Positions 54,202 to 64,000 are shown, counted from the stretch's first letter. The stretch is DNA of 64,000 bases from Aquipseudomonas alcaligenes_A (GCA_048595745.1 CP184361.1); one strand, 5' to 3'. Made by a program: numbers and translations. The notes: generated by a model from the letters alone, not told the origin.

Positions 54202-54609
54202 ATGGATGCCCGCACGCCGAACCGCCTGCCCTTCCATCGTTTACCGGTGTTTCCGGTACTGCTGGCCCAACTGGCCGTGATTCTGCTGGCCGCTGCCGCC
54301 CTGTTCGGCTGGCGCGGCGCAGTGAGTGGCTACTCGGGACTCTGCGGGGGGCTTATTGCCTGGCTCCCCAATCTGTATTTCGCCCACAAGGCGTTCCGTT
54401 TCAGCGGGGCGCGGGCGGCCCAGAGCATCGTCCGGTCTTTCTATGCCGGCGAAGCGGGCAAGCTGATTCTGACGGCAGTGCTGTTTGCACTGACGTTCGT
54501 GGTGGTGAAACCCCTGGAGGCGCCGGCTCTATTCGGCATCTTCGTGCTGGCGCTCAGCGTCGGCTGGTTCGCCCCGCTGCTGATGAGAACAAGACTTTCG
54601 AGACCTTAG
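54202..54609 (+). CDS. atpI: ATP synthase protein I
   Basis: A 135-residue membrane protein with four TM segments, first of the atp operon. AtpI aids c-ring assembly together with YidC and is not part of the finished enzyme. The hydrophobic pattern and GLIAWLPNLYFAHKAFR with the basic FYAGEAGKL loop fit proteobacterial AtpI. 16 bp before atpB. Confidence 0.93.
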   Translation: MDARTPNRLPFHRLPVFPVLLAQLAVILLAAAALFGWRGAVSGYSGLCGGLIAWLPNLYFAHKAFRFSGARAAQSIVRSFYAGEAGKLILTAVLFALTFVVVKPLEAPALFGIFVLALSVGWFAPLLMRTRLSRP

Positions 54610-54625
54610 AGCGTTTGAGGCAAAC

Positions 54626-55495
54626 ATGGCAGAACAAACCGCTTCGGGCTATATCCAGCACCACCTGCAGAACCTGACCTTCGGGCAACTGCCGAATGGT
54701 GACTGGGGCTTCGCCCACACCGCGCAAGAAGCAAAGGAAATGGGCTTCTGGGCCTTCCACGTCGATACTCTCGGCTGGTCCGTTTTCCTTGGCCTGGTAT
54801 TCATCCTGCTGTTCCGCATGGCCGCCAAGCGCGCCACCAGCGGTCAGCCGGGCGCCCTGCAGAACTTCGTTGAAGTGCTGGTCGAGTTCGTTGACGGCAG
54901 CGTCAAGGACACCTTCCACGGCCGCAACGCCCTGATCGCTCCGCTGGCTCTTACCATCTTCGTCTGGATCTTCCTGATGAACCTGATGGATCTGGTGCCG
55001 GTCGACTTCCTGCCGGTCCTGGCCGCCAAGATCACTGGCAACGAGCACCTGTTCTTCCGCGTGGTGCCGACCACCGACCCGAACGCCACCCTGGGCCTGG
55101 CCCTGTCGGTGTTCGCCCTGATCGTGTTCTACAGCATCAAGGTCAAGGGTATCGGCGGCTTCCTCGGTGAGCTGACCCTGCACCCGTTCAGCAGCAGCAA
55201 CATCTTCGTGCAGATCCTGCTGATCCCGGTCAACTTCCTGCTCGAGTTCGTCACCCTGATCGCCAAGCCGATTTCCCTGGCTCTGCGTCTGTTCGGCAAC
55301 ATGTATGCCGGCGAACTGATCTTCATCCTGATCGCCGTGATGTTCGGCAGCGGCCTGTTCCTGCTGAGCACTCTGGGCGTGGCGCTGAACTGGGCGTGGG
55401 CCGTGTTCCACATCCTGATCATCACCCTGCAGGCCTTCATCTTCATGATGTTGACCATCGTCTATCTGTCGATGGCGCACGAAGACAACCACTAA
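54626..55495 (+). CDS. atpB: F0F1 ATP synthase subunit a
   Basis: A 289-residue membrane subunit forming the proton half-channels. The essential Arg is in ISLALRLFGNMYAGELI (~215-231); a His/Glu-rich C-terminus HEDNH ends the protein. 5-6 TM helices. A perfect 7-bp hairpin begins at its stop codon. Confidence 0.98.
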   Translation: MAEQTASGYIQHHLQNLTFGQLPNGDWGFAHTAQEAKEMGFWAFHVDTLGWSVFLGLVFILLFRMAAKRATSGQPGALQNFVEVLVEFVDGSVKDTFHGRNALIAPLALTIFVWIFLMNLMDLVPVDFLPVLAAKITGNEHLFFRVVPTTDPNATLGLALSVFALIVFYSIKVKGIGGFLGELTLHPFSSSNIFVQILLIPVNFLLEFVTLIAKPISLALRLFGNMYAGELIFILIAVMFGSGLFLLSTLGVALNWAWAVFHILIITLQAFIFMMLTIVYLSMAHEDNH

Positions 55496-55511
55496 GAGGC
55501 CCCCGCCTCTT
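55494..55511 (+). repeat. Hairpin at the atpB-atpE junction
   Basis: AAGAGGC (55494-55500), loop CCCC, GCCTCTT (55505-55511), starting inside the atpB stop codon; no T-run. Confidence 0.6.
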
Positions 55512-55578
55512 GGGGTAAAACGAAAACCGCTTTATCGCTTCAACCTAAACCAATACGACGTAAAAGTCGGGAGGAAAA

Positions 55579-55836
55579 ATGGAAACTGTAGTTGGTCTCA
55601 CCGCGATTGCTGTTGCCCTGCTGATCGGTCTGGGCGCTCTGGGTACTGCCATTGGCTTCGGTCTGCTGGGCGGCAAGTTCCTGGAAGGCGCTGCTCGTCA
55701 GCCGGAAATGGTTCCGATGCTGCAGGTGAAAATGTTCATCGTCGCCGGTCTGCTGGACGCCGTGACCATGATCGGCGTTGGTATCGCTCTGTTCTTCACC
55801 TTCGCGAACCCCTTCGTTGGTCAGATCGCCGGCTAA
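55579..55836 (+). CDS. atpE: F0F1 ATP synthase subunit c
   Basis: An 85-residue hairpin of two TM helices forming the rotor ring. Proton-carrying D60 in [12 protein letters not shown]; polar loop ARQPE at 39-43. No Na+-binding motif is seen, so proton-coupled. Preceded by a strong GGGAGGAAAA ribosome site and an A-rich leader, fitting the need for about ten copies per complex. Confidence 0.99.
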
Positions 55837-55856
55837 TCACTCGCTTGCGAGTTGAT
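55836..55856 (+). repeat. Hairpin at the atpE-atpF junction
   Basis: AATCACTCGC (55836-55845 region) pairs with GCGAGTTGATT (to 55857) with one bulge and a TT loop, immediately after the atpE stop. Confidence 0.5.
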
Positions 55857-55891
55857 TGGTTTGACGAAACAACGAACAGCGAGGTACTGGC

Positions 55892-56362
55892 GTGAACATT
55901 AATGCAACCCTGATTGGCCAGGCCGTTGCGTTCTTCATTTTCGTGCTGTTCTGCATGAAGTTCGTGTGGCCTCCGGTCATCACGGCTCTGCGTGAACGCC
56001 AAAAGAAGATCGCTGATGGTCTGGACGCCGCCAACCGTGCGGCTCGCGATCTGGAACTGGCCCACGAGAAAGTGGCTCAGCAACTGCGCGAAGCCAAAAC
56101 CCAGGCTGCTGAAATCATCGAGCAGGCCAAGAAGCGCGCGACCCAGATCGTCGACGAAGCCCGTGATCAGGCTCGTGTCGAAGCTGACCGTGTGAAGGCT
56201 CAGGCTCAGGCCGAGATCGAACAGGAACTGAACAGCGTCAAAGACGCCCTGCGTGCCCAAGTGGGTGCCCTGGCTGTTGGCGGTGCCGAGAAGATCCTGG
56301 GTGCATCCATCGATCAAAACGCGCATGCGGAGCTGGTTAACAAACTGGCTGCCGAAATCTAA
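55892..56362 (+). CDS. atpF: F0F1 ATP synthase subunit b
   Basis: A 156-residue stator subunit: one N-terminal TM (~5-26, ATLIGQAVAFFIFVLFCMKF) then a long charged coiled coil (~30-130). Starts with GTG at 55892 after AGCGAGG. It links subunit a to delta. Confidence 0.98.
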   Translation: MNINATLIGQAVAFFIFVLFCMKFVWPPVITALRERQKKIADGLDAANRAARDLELAHEKVAQQLREAKTQAAEIIEQAKKRATQIVDEARDQARVEADRVKAQAQAEIEQELNSVKDALRAQVGALAVGGAEKILGASIDQNAHAELVNKLAAEI

Positions 56363-56374
56363 GCGAGGGCGATC

Positions 56375-56911
56375 ATGGCAGAACTGACCACGCTGGCCCG
56401 ACCTTACGCCAAGGCAGCTTTCGAGCACGCTCAGGCCCACCAGCAACTGGCCTCCTGGTCAGCCATGCTCGGCCTGGCTGCGGCGGTGTCGCAAGACGAC
56501 ACCATGCAGCGCGTGCTCAAGGCCCCGCGTCTGACGAGCGCAGAGAAGGCCACCACTTTCAACGAAGTGTGTGGTGACAAGTTCGACGCCCAGGCACGCA
56601 ACTTCATTTCCGTGGTAGCCGAAAACGGTCGTCTCGACCTGTTGCCGGAAATCGCCGCCCAGTTCGAGCTGTATAAGGCCGAGCAGGAAAAATCGGTGGA
56701 CGTGGAAGTGACCAGTGCCTTCGCATTGAGCACAGAACAGCAAGACAAACTCGCCAAGGTTCTCAACGTACGGCTCAGCCGAGAAGTGCGTCTGCATGTG
56801 ACGGAAGACGCCACCCTCATCGGTGGTGTGGTTATCCGCGCAGGCGACCTGGTTATCGATGGCTCGGTTCGCGGCAAAATCGCGAAGCTGGCCGAAGCGT
56901 TGAAATCTTGA
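56375..56911 (+). CDS. atpH: F0F1 ATP synthase subunit delta
   Basis: A 178-residue OSCP/delta subunit joining the b stalk to alpha. MAELTTLARPYAKAAFEHAQ at the N-terminus and the C-terminal GGVVIRAGDLVIDGSVRGKIAKLAEAL match the family. 12 bp after atpF, 21 bp before atpA. Confidence 0.98.
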   Translation: MAELTTLARPYAKAAFEHAQAHQQLASWSAMLGLAAAVSQDDTMQRVLKAPRLTSAEKATTFNEVCGDKFDAQARNFISVVAENGRLDLLPEIAAQFELYKAEQEKSVDVEVTSAFALSTEQQDKLAKVLNVRLSREVRLHVTEDATLIGGVVIRAGDLVIDGSVRGKIAKLAEALKS

Positions 56912-56932
56912 GTTTGAAGGGGCAGCAGAGCA

Positions 56933-58477
<1,545 letters not shown>

Positions 58478-58485
58478 GCCGCAGT

Positions 58486-58503
58486 GGGGGCCTGCTGGCC
58501 CCC
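58486..58503 (+). repeat. Hairpin at the atpA-atpG junction
   Basis: GGGGGCC (58486-58492), loop TGCT, GGCCCCC (58497-58503), nine bases past the atpA stop; no T-run. Confidence 0.6.
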
Positions 58504-58527
58504 GCTTGCTAACCTGATAGGTGTTAC

Positions 58528-59388
58528 ATGGCAGGCGCAAAAGAGATTCGCAGCAAGATTGCGAGCATCAAAAGCACGCAGAAGATCACCAGCGCCATGG
58601 AAAAGGTGGCGACCAGCAAAATGCGCAGGGCTCAACAGCGCATGGCTGCCAGTCGTCCCTACGCGGAGCGTATCCGCCAGGTGATTGGTCATCTGGCCAA
58701 CGCCAACCCGGAATATCGTCACCCGTTCATGATCGAGCGTGAAGTCAAGCGCGTCGGTTACGTGGTGGTGAGTTCGGACCGTGGTCTGTGCGGTGGTCTG
58801 AATACCAACCTGTTCAAGGCTCTGGTCAAGGACATGACGAGCAATCGCGAGCAAGGCGTGGAGATCGATCTCTGCGTGATTGGCAGCAAGGGTGCGGCGT
58901 TCTTCCGCAACTTTGGTGGCAATGTCGTTGCTGCGATCAGTCACCTGGGCGAAGAACCGTCGATCAACGATCTGATCGGTTCCGTCAAGGTCATGCTCGA
59001 TGCTTACCTGGAAGGTCGCATCGATCGTCTGTCCGTGGTCTCGAACAAGTTCGTCAATACCATGACGCAAAAGCCGACAGTGGAGCAGCTCGTTCCCCTG
59101 GTGGCGACTCCGGATGAAGGTCTCAAGCACCACTGGGACTACCTGTACGAACCCGACGCCAAACAGCTGCTCGACGGCCTGATGGTGCGTTATGTGGAGT
59201 CGCAGGTGTATCAGGCGGTGGTCGAGAACGCTGCTGCTGAACAGGCAGCACGGATGATCGCGATGAAGAACGCCACCGATAACGCTGGCGAACTGATCAA
59301 AGACCTGCAGCTGATTTACAACAAGGCTCGTCAGGCAGCGATCACCCAGGAAATTTCGGAAATCGTCGGCGGCGCTGCCGCGGTTTAA
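58528..59388 (+). CDS. atpG: F0F1 ATP synthase subunit gamma
   Basis: A 286-residue central-stalk subunit. N-terminal helix MAGAKEIRSKIASIKSTQKITSAMEKVATSKMRRAQ and C-terminal helix RMIAMKNATDNAGELIKDLQL form the rotating coiled coil. Central Rossmann-like region SSDRGLCGGLN. Confidence 0.98.
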   Translation: MAGAKEIRSKIASIKSTQKITSAMEKVATSKMRRAQQRMAASRPYAERIRQVIGHLANANPEYRHPFMIEREVKRVGYVVVSSDRGLCGGLNTNLFKALVKDMTSNREQGVEIDLCVIGSKGAAFFRNFGGNVVAAISHLGEEPSINDLIGSVKVMLDAYLEGRIDRLSVVSNKFVNTMTQKPTVEQLVPLVATPDEGLKHHWDYLYEPDAKQLLDGLMVRYVESQVYQAVVENAAAEQAARMIAMKNATDNAGELIKDLQLIYNKARQAAITQEISEIVGGAAAV

Positions 59389-59418
59389 GAACGGTTCAAA
59401 TATTCAGAGGAACCAAAG

Positions 59419-60795
59419 ATGAGTAGCGGACGTATCGTTCAAATCATCGGCGCCGTTATCGACGTGGAATTCCCGCGTGATCAAGTGCCGAGTGTTTATG
59501 AAGCGCTGAAAGTAGTTGGCGCCGAAACCACCCTGGAAGTTCAGCAGCAGCTGGGCGACGGTGTGGTACGTTCCATCGCCATGGGCTCGACCGAAGGTCT
59601 GAAGCGTGGTCTGGACGTCACCCGTACTGGCAAGGCCATCTCCGTACCGGTCGGTAAAGCGACCCTGGGCCGGATCATGGACGTGCTGGGCAACCCGATC
59701 GACGAAGCTGGCCCGATTGGCGAAGAAGAGCAGTGGGAAATCCACCGCGCTGCGCCGTCCTACGCCGAGCAAGCGGGCGGCAACGACCTGCTGGAAACCG
59801 GTATCAAGGTAATCGACCTGGTCTGCCCGTTCGCCAAGGGCGGTAAGGTCGGTCTGTTCGGTGGCGCCGGCGTCGGCAAGACCGTGAACATGATGGAACT
59901 GATCCGTAACATCGCCATGGAACACAGCGGTTATTCCGTGTTCGCTGGTGTGGGTGAGCGTACTCGTGAGGGTAACGACTTCTACCACGAGATGAAGGAC
60001 TCCAACGTTCTCGACAAAGTGGCCCTGGTCTACGGCCAGATGAACGAGCCGCCAGGTAACCGTCTGCGCGTGGCACTGACCGGCCTGACCATGGCCGAGA
60101 AGTTCCGTGACGAAGGTCGTGACGTTCTGCTGTTCGTCGACAACATCTACCGTTACACCCTCGCCGGTACCGAAGTATCCGCACTGCTGGGCCGTATGCC
60201 TTCCGCAGTAGGTTACCAGCCGACTCTGGCCGAAGAGATGGGCGTTCTGCAGGAGCGTATTACCTCCACCAAGAACGGCTCGATCACCTCGGTACAGGCC
60301 GTATACGTACCTGCGGACGACCTGACCGACCCGAGCCCGGCGACCACCTTCGCCCACTTGGACGCCACCGTCGTACTGTCGCGTGACATCGCCTCCCTGG
60401 GTATCTACCCGGCCGTGGACCCGCTGGACTCCACCTCCCGTCAGCTCGATCCGCTGGTGGTTGGTCAGGAGCACTACGAGACCGCACGTGGCGTGCAGTA
60501 CGTTCTGCAGCGTTACAAGGAACTGAAGGACATCATCGCGATCCTCGGTATGGACGAGCTGTCCGAAGCGGACAAGCAACTGGTAGCCCGTGCTCGTAAG
60601 ATCCAGCGCTTCCTGTCCCAGCCGTTCTTCGTGGCTGAAGTCTTCACCGGCTCCCCGGGCAAGTACGTTTCCCTGAAGGACACCATCGCTGGTTTCAGCG
60701 GCATCCTGAAAGGTGACTACGATCACCTGCCGGAGCAGGCGTTCTACATGGTTGGCAGCATCGAAGAAGCCATCGAGAAAGCCAAGAAACTGTAA
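59419..60795 (+). CDS. atpD: F0F1 ATP synthase subunit beta
   Basis: A 458-residue catalytic subunit. P-loop GGAGVGKTVNMMELI (~151-165), GERTREGNDFY with the catalytic Glu, Walker B VLLFVDNIYRYTLAGTEVSALLGRMPSAVGYQPTL. The sequence reads TVN and NIYRY where most beta subunits read TVL/TVF and NIFRF/NIYRF, mild lineage variants. Confidence 0.99.
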   Translation: MSSGRIVQIIGAVIDVEFPRDQVPSVYEALKVVGAETTLEVQQQLGDGVVRSIAMGSTEGLKRGLDVTRTGKAISVPVGKATLGRIMDVLGNPIDEAGPIGEEEQWEIHRAAPSYAEQAGGNDLLETGIKVIDLVCPFAKGGKVGLFGGAGVGKTVNMMELIRNIAMEHSGYSVFAGVGERTREGNDFYHEMKDSNVLDKVALVYGQMNEPPGNRLRVALTGLTMAEKFRDEGRDVLLFVDNIYRYTLAGTEVSALLGRMPSAVGYQPTLAEEMGVLQERITSTKNGSITSVQAVYVPADDLTDPSPATTFAHLDATVVLSRDIASLGIYPAVDPLDSTSRQLDPLVVGQEHYETARGVQYVLQRYKELKDIIAILGMDELSEADKQLVARARKIQRFLSQPFFVAEVFTGSPGKYVSLKDTIAGFSGILKGDYDHLPEQAFYMVGSIEEAIEKAKKL

Positions 60796-60803
60796 TCCCC
60801 TGT

Positions 60804-60821
60804 GCGCCCGGTAACGGGCGC
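60804..60821 (+). repeat. Hairpin at the atpD-atpC junction
   Basis: GCGCCCG (60804-60810), loop GTAA (a stable GNRA-type tetraloop), CGGGCGC (60815-60821); no T-run. Confidence 0.6.
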
Positions 60822-60836
60822 TCGTGAGGCAAGCGT

Positions 60837-61256
60837 ATGGCCATTACTGTCCATTGCGACATCGTCAGTGCCGAAGCGGAGATCTTCTCCGGTCTGGTCG
60901 AGATGGTGATCGCGCACGGCAACCTGGGCGATCTCGGTATCGCTCCGGGCCACGCCCCGCTGATCACCGACCTGAAGCCGGGCCCCATCCGCCTGGTCAA
61001 GCAGGGTGGCGAGCATGAGGTGTTCTACATCTCTGGCGGTTTCCTCGAAGTGCAGCCGAACATGGTGAAGGTCCTGGCCGACACCGTGACTCGTGCCGGC
61101 GACATCGACGAAGCTGCTGCCCAGGAGGCCCTCAAGGCCGCCGAGAAGGCGCTCAACGAGAAAGGCTCGGAATTCAACTACGGTTCCGCCGCCGCTCACC
61201 TGGCCGAAGTGGCAGCTCAGCTGCGCACCGTCCAGCAGATGCGCAAGAAGTACTGA
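60837..61256 (+). CDS. atpC: F0F1 ATP synthase subunit epsilon
   Basis: A 139-residue subunit: N-terminal beta-sandwich ~1-85 (HGNLGDLGIAPGHAPLITDLKPG) and C-terminal helical hairpin ~90-139 that can inhibit rotation. Last gene of the operon, followed by a strong terminator. Confidence 0.98.
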   Translation: MAITVHCDIVSAEAEIFSGLVEMVIAHGNLGDLGIAPGHAPLITDLKPGPIRLVKQGGEHEVFYISGGFLEVQPNMVKVLADTVTRAGDIDEAAAQEALKAAEKALNEKGSEFNYGSAAAHLAEVAAQLRTVQQMRKKY

Positions 61257-61290
61257 GGCTCGTCCTCCGGCTTCCAGCGTCAGCGAGTAA

Positions 61291-61321
61291 AAGGGTAGCC
61301 TTGGCTACCCTTTTTCTTTTT
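61291..61321 (+). terminator. atp operon terminator
   Basis: AGGGTAGCC (61292-61300), loop TT, GGCTACCCT (61303-61311), then a T-rich tail. Confidence 0.93.
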
Positions 61322-61374
61322 CTGCCGTTTTATTCACAGGTGGTGTCCCGCCTGTGCCAGTTCAGGATTCCGCC

Positions 61375-62739
61375 ATGTCCCTCGATATCGTCATCCTCGC
61401 CGCCGGCCAGGGCACCCGCATGCGTTCGGCCCTGCCCAAGGTCCTGCACCCGGTGGCCGGCAAGCCCATGCTCGGTCACGTCATCGACACCGCCCGCGCG
61501 CTTGCGCCGCGCAAGATCCATGTGGTGATCGGTCATGGTGCCGAACGGGTGCGCGAGCGCCTGGCGGCCGACGATATCCACTTCGTGCTGCAGGCCGAGC
61601 AGCTGGGCACCGGCCATGCCGTGGCGCAGGCCGTGCCGGGCATCGATGCCGAGCGGGTCCTGGTTCTATACGGCGACGTGCCATTGATCCAGGCCGATAC
61701 CCTGCGCCGTCTGCTGGAGCGCTCCAGCGTGGACCAAGCGGCGCTGCTCAGTGTGGTCATGCAGGACCCCACCGGCTACGGCCGCATCCTGCGCGATGAG
61801 GCCGGGCGCGTGCTGGGCATCGTCGAGCAGAAGGACGCCACGCCGGAACAGCGGGCGATCAAGGAGGGCAACACCGGCATCTTCGCCCTGCCAGGCAAGC
61901 GCCTGGGCGATTGGCTGAGCCGGTTGTCCAACAATAACGCCCAGGGCGAGTACTACCTGACCGACGTGGTGGCGCTGGCGGTGGCAGACGGTATCCCGGT
62001 GGTCACCGAACACCCGCAGGATGAACTGGAAGTGCTCGGCGCCAACGACCGCATCCAGCTGGCTCAGCTGGAATGCCACTACCAGCAACGCATGGCCCGT
62101 CAGCTGATGGCCCAGGGCGTGACCCTGCTCGACCCGCATCGTTTCGATGTGCGTGGTGAAGTGATCGTAGGTCGCGACGTGACCATCGACATCAATGTGA
62201 TCCTTGAAGGCAAGGTGGTCATCGAGGACGACGTGCAGATCGGCCCGAACTGCGTGATCAAGGATTCTGTCTTGCGTCGCGGTGCCATCGTCAAAGCCAA
62301 CAGCCACCTGGAAGGGGCCGAACTGGGTGAGGGCGCCGATTGCGGCCCGTTCGCCCGCCTACGCCCGGGCGCCAGGCTGGGCGCCAAGGCCCATGTCGGC
62401 AACTTCGTCGAGCTGAAGAACGCCGTGCTGGGCGAGGGCGCCAAGGCCGGCCACCTGAGCTACCTGGGCGACGCCGAGATCGGCGCGCGCACCAACATCG
62501 GCGCCGGCACCATTACCTGCAATTACGACGGTGCCAACAAGCACAAGACGGTGATGGGCGAAGACGTTTTCATCGGTTCCAATAGCTCCATCGTCGCCCC
62601 CGTGACCCTGGGCAACGGCGCCACCACCGGTGCCGGCTCCACCGTGACCCAGGACGTACCGGCGGCCGCCCTGGCCGTTGGGCGTGCCAAGCAGCGCAAC
62701 ATCGAAGGCTGGAAGCGCCCGCAGAAGGCGCCGAAGTAA
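61375..62739 (+). CDS. glmU: Bifunctional GlmU: glucosamine-1-P acetyltransferase / GlcNAc-1-P uridyltransferase
   Basis: A 454-residue enzyme completing UDP-GlcNAc synthesis. N-terminal pyrophosphorylase ~1-228 with LAAGQGTRMRSALPKVLHPVAGKPM; C-terminal left-handed beta-helix ~250-454 with NYDGANKHKTVMGEDVFIGSNSS. ATG at 61375 gives the family N-terminus MSLDIVILAAGQG. It works with GlmS, encoded two genes on. Confidence 0.98.
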   Translation: MSLDIVILAAGQGTRMRSALPKVLHPVAGKPMLGHVIDTARALAPRKIHVVIGHGAERVRERLAADDIHFVLQAEQLGTGHAVAQAVPGIDAERVLVLYGDVPLIQADTLRRLLERSSVDQAALLSVVMQDPTGYGRILRDEAGRVLGIVEQKDATPEQRAIKEGNTGIFALPGKRLGDWLSRLSNNNAQGEYYLTDVVALAVADGIPVVTEHPQDELEVLGANDRIQLAQLECHYQQRMARQLMAQGVTLLDPHRFDVRGEVIVGRDVTIDINVILEGKVVIEDDVQIGPNCVIKDSVLRRGAIVKANSHLEGAELGEGADCGPFARLRPGARLGAKAHVGNFVELKNAVLGEGAKAGHLSYLGDAEIGARTNIGAGTITCNYDGANKHKTVMGEDVFIGSNSSIVAPVTLGNGATTGAGSTVTQDVPAAALAVGRAKQRNIEGWKRPQKAPK

Positions 62740-62756
62740 CAGACCTGCATTGTGCG

Positions 62757-62780
62757 GAAAGGCGGCTCAGGCCGCCTTTC
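62757..62780 (+). terminator. Hairpin after glmU
   Basis: GAAAGGCGGC (62757-62766) / GCCGCCTTTC (62771-62780); short T content after it, so a likely but weak terminator. Confidence 0.65.
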
Positions 62781-62805
62781 GTCTATCTGGCGCTTGACCT
62801 GACGC

Positions 62806-62863
62806 TTTCGTTAGGTTTTGATTCGCGCACTTATCTTTCGAATCGAAACTTAAATGTCGAAAC
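62806..62863 (+). promoter_or_regulatory. TTTCG/CGAAA repeats overlapping the glmR start: candidate GlmR autoregulatory operator
   Basis: Perfect palindrome TTTCGA-A-TCGAAA (62836-62848), another TCGAAAC at 62857-62863 just inside the gene, and TTTCG at about 62806-62810. DeoR-family regulators commonly bind repeated TTTCG-like half-sites (family knowledge). A TTGACC (62794-62799) could be the -35. No Shine-Dalgarno precedes the ATG at 62854. Confidence 0.5.
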
Positions 62864-63621
62864 GCAATACGCCCCAGCGCCGCCACGCGATCCTGGCGTT
62901 GCTCAACGAGCAGGGCGAGGTGGTTGTGGATGCCCTGGCGCAGCATTTCGCCACCTCAGAAGTTACGATCCGAAAGGACCTGGCCGAACTGGAGAAGAAC
63001 GGCCTGCTGCTGCGCCGTTACGGCGGGGCCGTGCCCATGCCGCAGGAACTGATCGGCGAGCCGGCCCAGCCCATTTCCCGCCACAAGCAGGCCATCGCCC
63101 GCGCGGCGGTCGACCTGATCCGCGAGCACGCGCGCATCATCATCGACAGCGGCAGCACCACGGCGGCGATGATCCCGCAGCTCGGCTACAAGCCCGGTCT
63201 GGTGGTGATGACCAACTCGCTGAACGTGGCCAACGCCCTGCGCGACATCGAGCACGAACCGGTGCTGTTGATGACCGGCGGCACCTGGGACCCACACTCG
63301 GAGTCCTTCCAGGGCCAGGTCGCCGAGCAGGTGCTGCGTTCCTACGACTTCGACCAGCTGTTCATCGGCGCCGATGGCATCGACCTGGAGCGCGGCACCA
63401 CCACCTTCAACGAGCTGCTGGGCCTGTCCCGGGTCATGGCCGAAGTGGCCCGCGAGGTCATCGTCATGGTCGAGAGCGACAAGGTCGGCCGCCGTATTCC
63501 CAACCTGGAGCTGCCCTGGAGCAGCGTCCATACCCTGATCACCGACGACCGCCTGGATAGCCGGGTGGCCGAACAGATACGCGCGCGCGGGGTCCAGCTG
63601 ATCCTCGCCGCCGCTTCCTGA
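62854..63621 (+). CDS. glmR: GlmR, DeoR-family transcriptional regulator
   Basis: A 255-residue DeoR protein: N-terminal winged HTH ~8-60 (RRHAILALLNEQGEVVVDALAQHFATSEVTIRKDLAELE) and a DeoRC sugar-phosphate sensor domain ~75-250 with IIIDSGSTTAAMI and IGADGIDLERGTTTFN. Between glmU and glmS it corresponds to the gene named glmR in P. aeruginosa, controlling glucosamine-6-phosphate synthesis. The start lacks a recognisable ribosome-binding site and overlaps its putative operator. Confidence 0.92.
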   Translation: MSKRNTPQRRHAILALLNEQGEVVVDALAQHFATSEVTIRKDLAELEKNGLLLRRYGGAVPMPQELIGEPAQPISRHKQAIARAAVDLIREHARIIIDSGSTTAAMIPQLGYKPGLVVMTNSLNVANALRDIEHEPVLLMTGGTWDPHSESFQGQVAEQVLRSYDFDQLFIGADGIDLERGTTTFNELLGLSRVMAEVAREVIVMVESDKVGRRIPNLELPWSSVHTLITDDRLDSRVAEQIRARGVQLILAAAS

Positions 63622-63632
63622 GGAGAACTCCT

Positions 63633-64000
63633 ATGTGTGGCATCGTTGGCGCCGTCGCCGAACGCAACATCACCCCGATTCTGGTCGAAGGCCTCAAGCG
63701 CCTGGAATACCGCGGCTATGACAGCGCCGGCGTGGCGGTCTTCACCCAGGCCGGCGAGTTGCAGCGTCGTCGCCGCGTCGGCAAGGTTGCCGAGCTGGAA
63801 CAGGCCCTGGCCGCTGAGCCGCTGACCGGCAACCTGGGCATCGCCCACACCCGCTGGGCCACCCACGGCGCGCCGAGCGAGCGCAACGCCCACCCGCATT
63901 TCTCCGGGGAAGAATTGGCCGTAGTGCACAACGGCATCATCGAGAACCACGAGGAGCTGCGCGAGCGCCTTAAAGGCCTCGGCTACGTGTTCACCTCCGA
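63633..64000 (+). CDS. glmS: Glutamine-fructose-6-phosphate aminotransferase (5' part, cut by the window)
   Basis: About 122 N-terminal residues are visible. Cys2 after the processed Met (MCGIVGAVAERN) is the glutaminase nucleophile; RLEYRGYDSAGVAV, HTRWATHGAPSERNAHPH and VVHNGIIENHEELR follow, all Ntn-hydrolase motifs. It makes glucosamine-6-phosphate. Only 11 bp separate it from glmR, with GAGGAGAAC as ribosome site, so there is no room for a glmS ribozyme. Confidence 0.98.
   Translation, partial: MCGIVGAVAERNITPILVEGLKRLEYRGYDSAGVAVFTQAGELQRRRRVGKVAELEQALAAEPLTGNLGIAHTRWATHGAPSERNAHPHFSGEELAVVHNGIIENHEELRERLKGLGYVFTS

Noticed and set aside
63622..63632. glmS ribozyme/riboswitch
   Set aside because: Only 11 bp separate glmR from glmS; there is no room for the element.

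Overview
The window is the replication-origin region of a GC-rich gammaproteobacterium, almost certainly a Pseudomonas close to the P. aeruginosa lineage. The order glmS-glmR-glmU, atpCDGAHFEBI, parBA, rsmG, mnmGE, yidC-yidD-rnpA-rpmH, oriC, dnaA-dnaN-recF-gyrB, and further left glyQS, tag, htrB, trkA, rsmB, fmt, def, dprA, tsaC, hemF, aroE and trpI/trpBA is, from memory, the P. aeruginosa chromosome 'zero point' order with a few local replacements. No insertion sequence, prophage, integrase or CRISPR array was seen.

Left part (1-13.2 kb): a truncated DsbA-family gene and a metallo-beta-lactamase-fold gene diverge from a LysR regulator. Then come a DUF1161 protein, dodecin, trpI diverging from trpBA, a membrane diguanylate cyclase that overlaps an M14 carboxypeptidase tail to tail, and a second LysR gene. 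A polyamine-type gamma-glutamylation cluster follows: a FAD oxidase, a cupin-HTH regulator and a glutamine-synthetase-like ligase. It has a very regular double operator in front and a 141-bp palindromic intergenic repeat inside. tRNA-Thr(CGT) closes the section.

Middle part (13.2-32.6 kb): housekeeping genes for peptidoglycan (pbpG), polyphosphate (ppk2), shikimate and heme (aroE, hemF), tRNA and rRNA modification and translation (tsaC, def, fmt, rsmB, glyQS), DNA uptake and repair (dprA, tag), K+ uptake (trkA), c-di-GMP binding (PilZ), lipid A and phospholipid acylation, and gmhB.

Accessory block (32.6-38.5 kb), between the acyltransferase gene and gyrB: six tightly packed same-strand genes. 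They encode a CDP-alcohol phosphatidyltransferase, an alpha/beta-hydrolase/SAM-methyltransferase fusion, a PAP2/dual-specificity-phosphatase fusion, an unknown membrane protein, a PlsC-type acyltransferase and a CdsA-type cytidylyltransferase. The set resembles E. coli ynbABCD plus two extra genes and looks like a self-contained, uncharacterised lipid head-group pathway. It is the best candidate here for an undescribed system.

Origin block (38.8-54 kb): gyrB-recF-dnaN-dnaA run leftward and rpmH-rnpA-yidD-yidC rightward from an oriC with DnaA boxes and AT-rich DNA (44,983-45,418). Two parS palindromes lie inside recF. A second AT-rich stretch with DnaA-box-like sites lies between mnmE and mnmG. 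Perfect 9-mer DnaA boxes are also embedded in mnmE, mnmG, rsmG and parA.

Right part (54-64 kb): the atp operon starts from a promoter whose spacer is a G7-AA-C7 palindrome and carries short hairpins at four gene junctions. glmU, glmR (with TTTCG/CGAAA repeats at its start) and the 5' part of glmS end the window.
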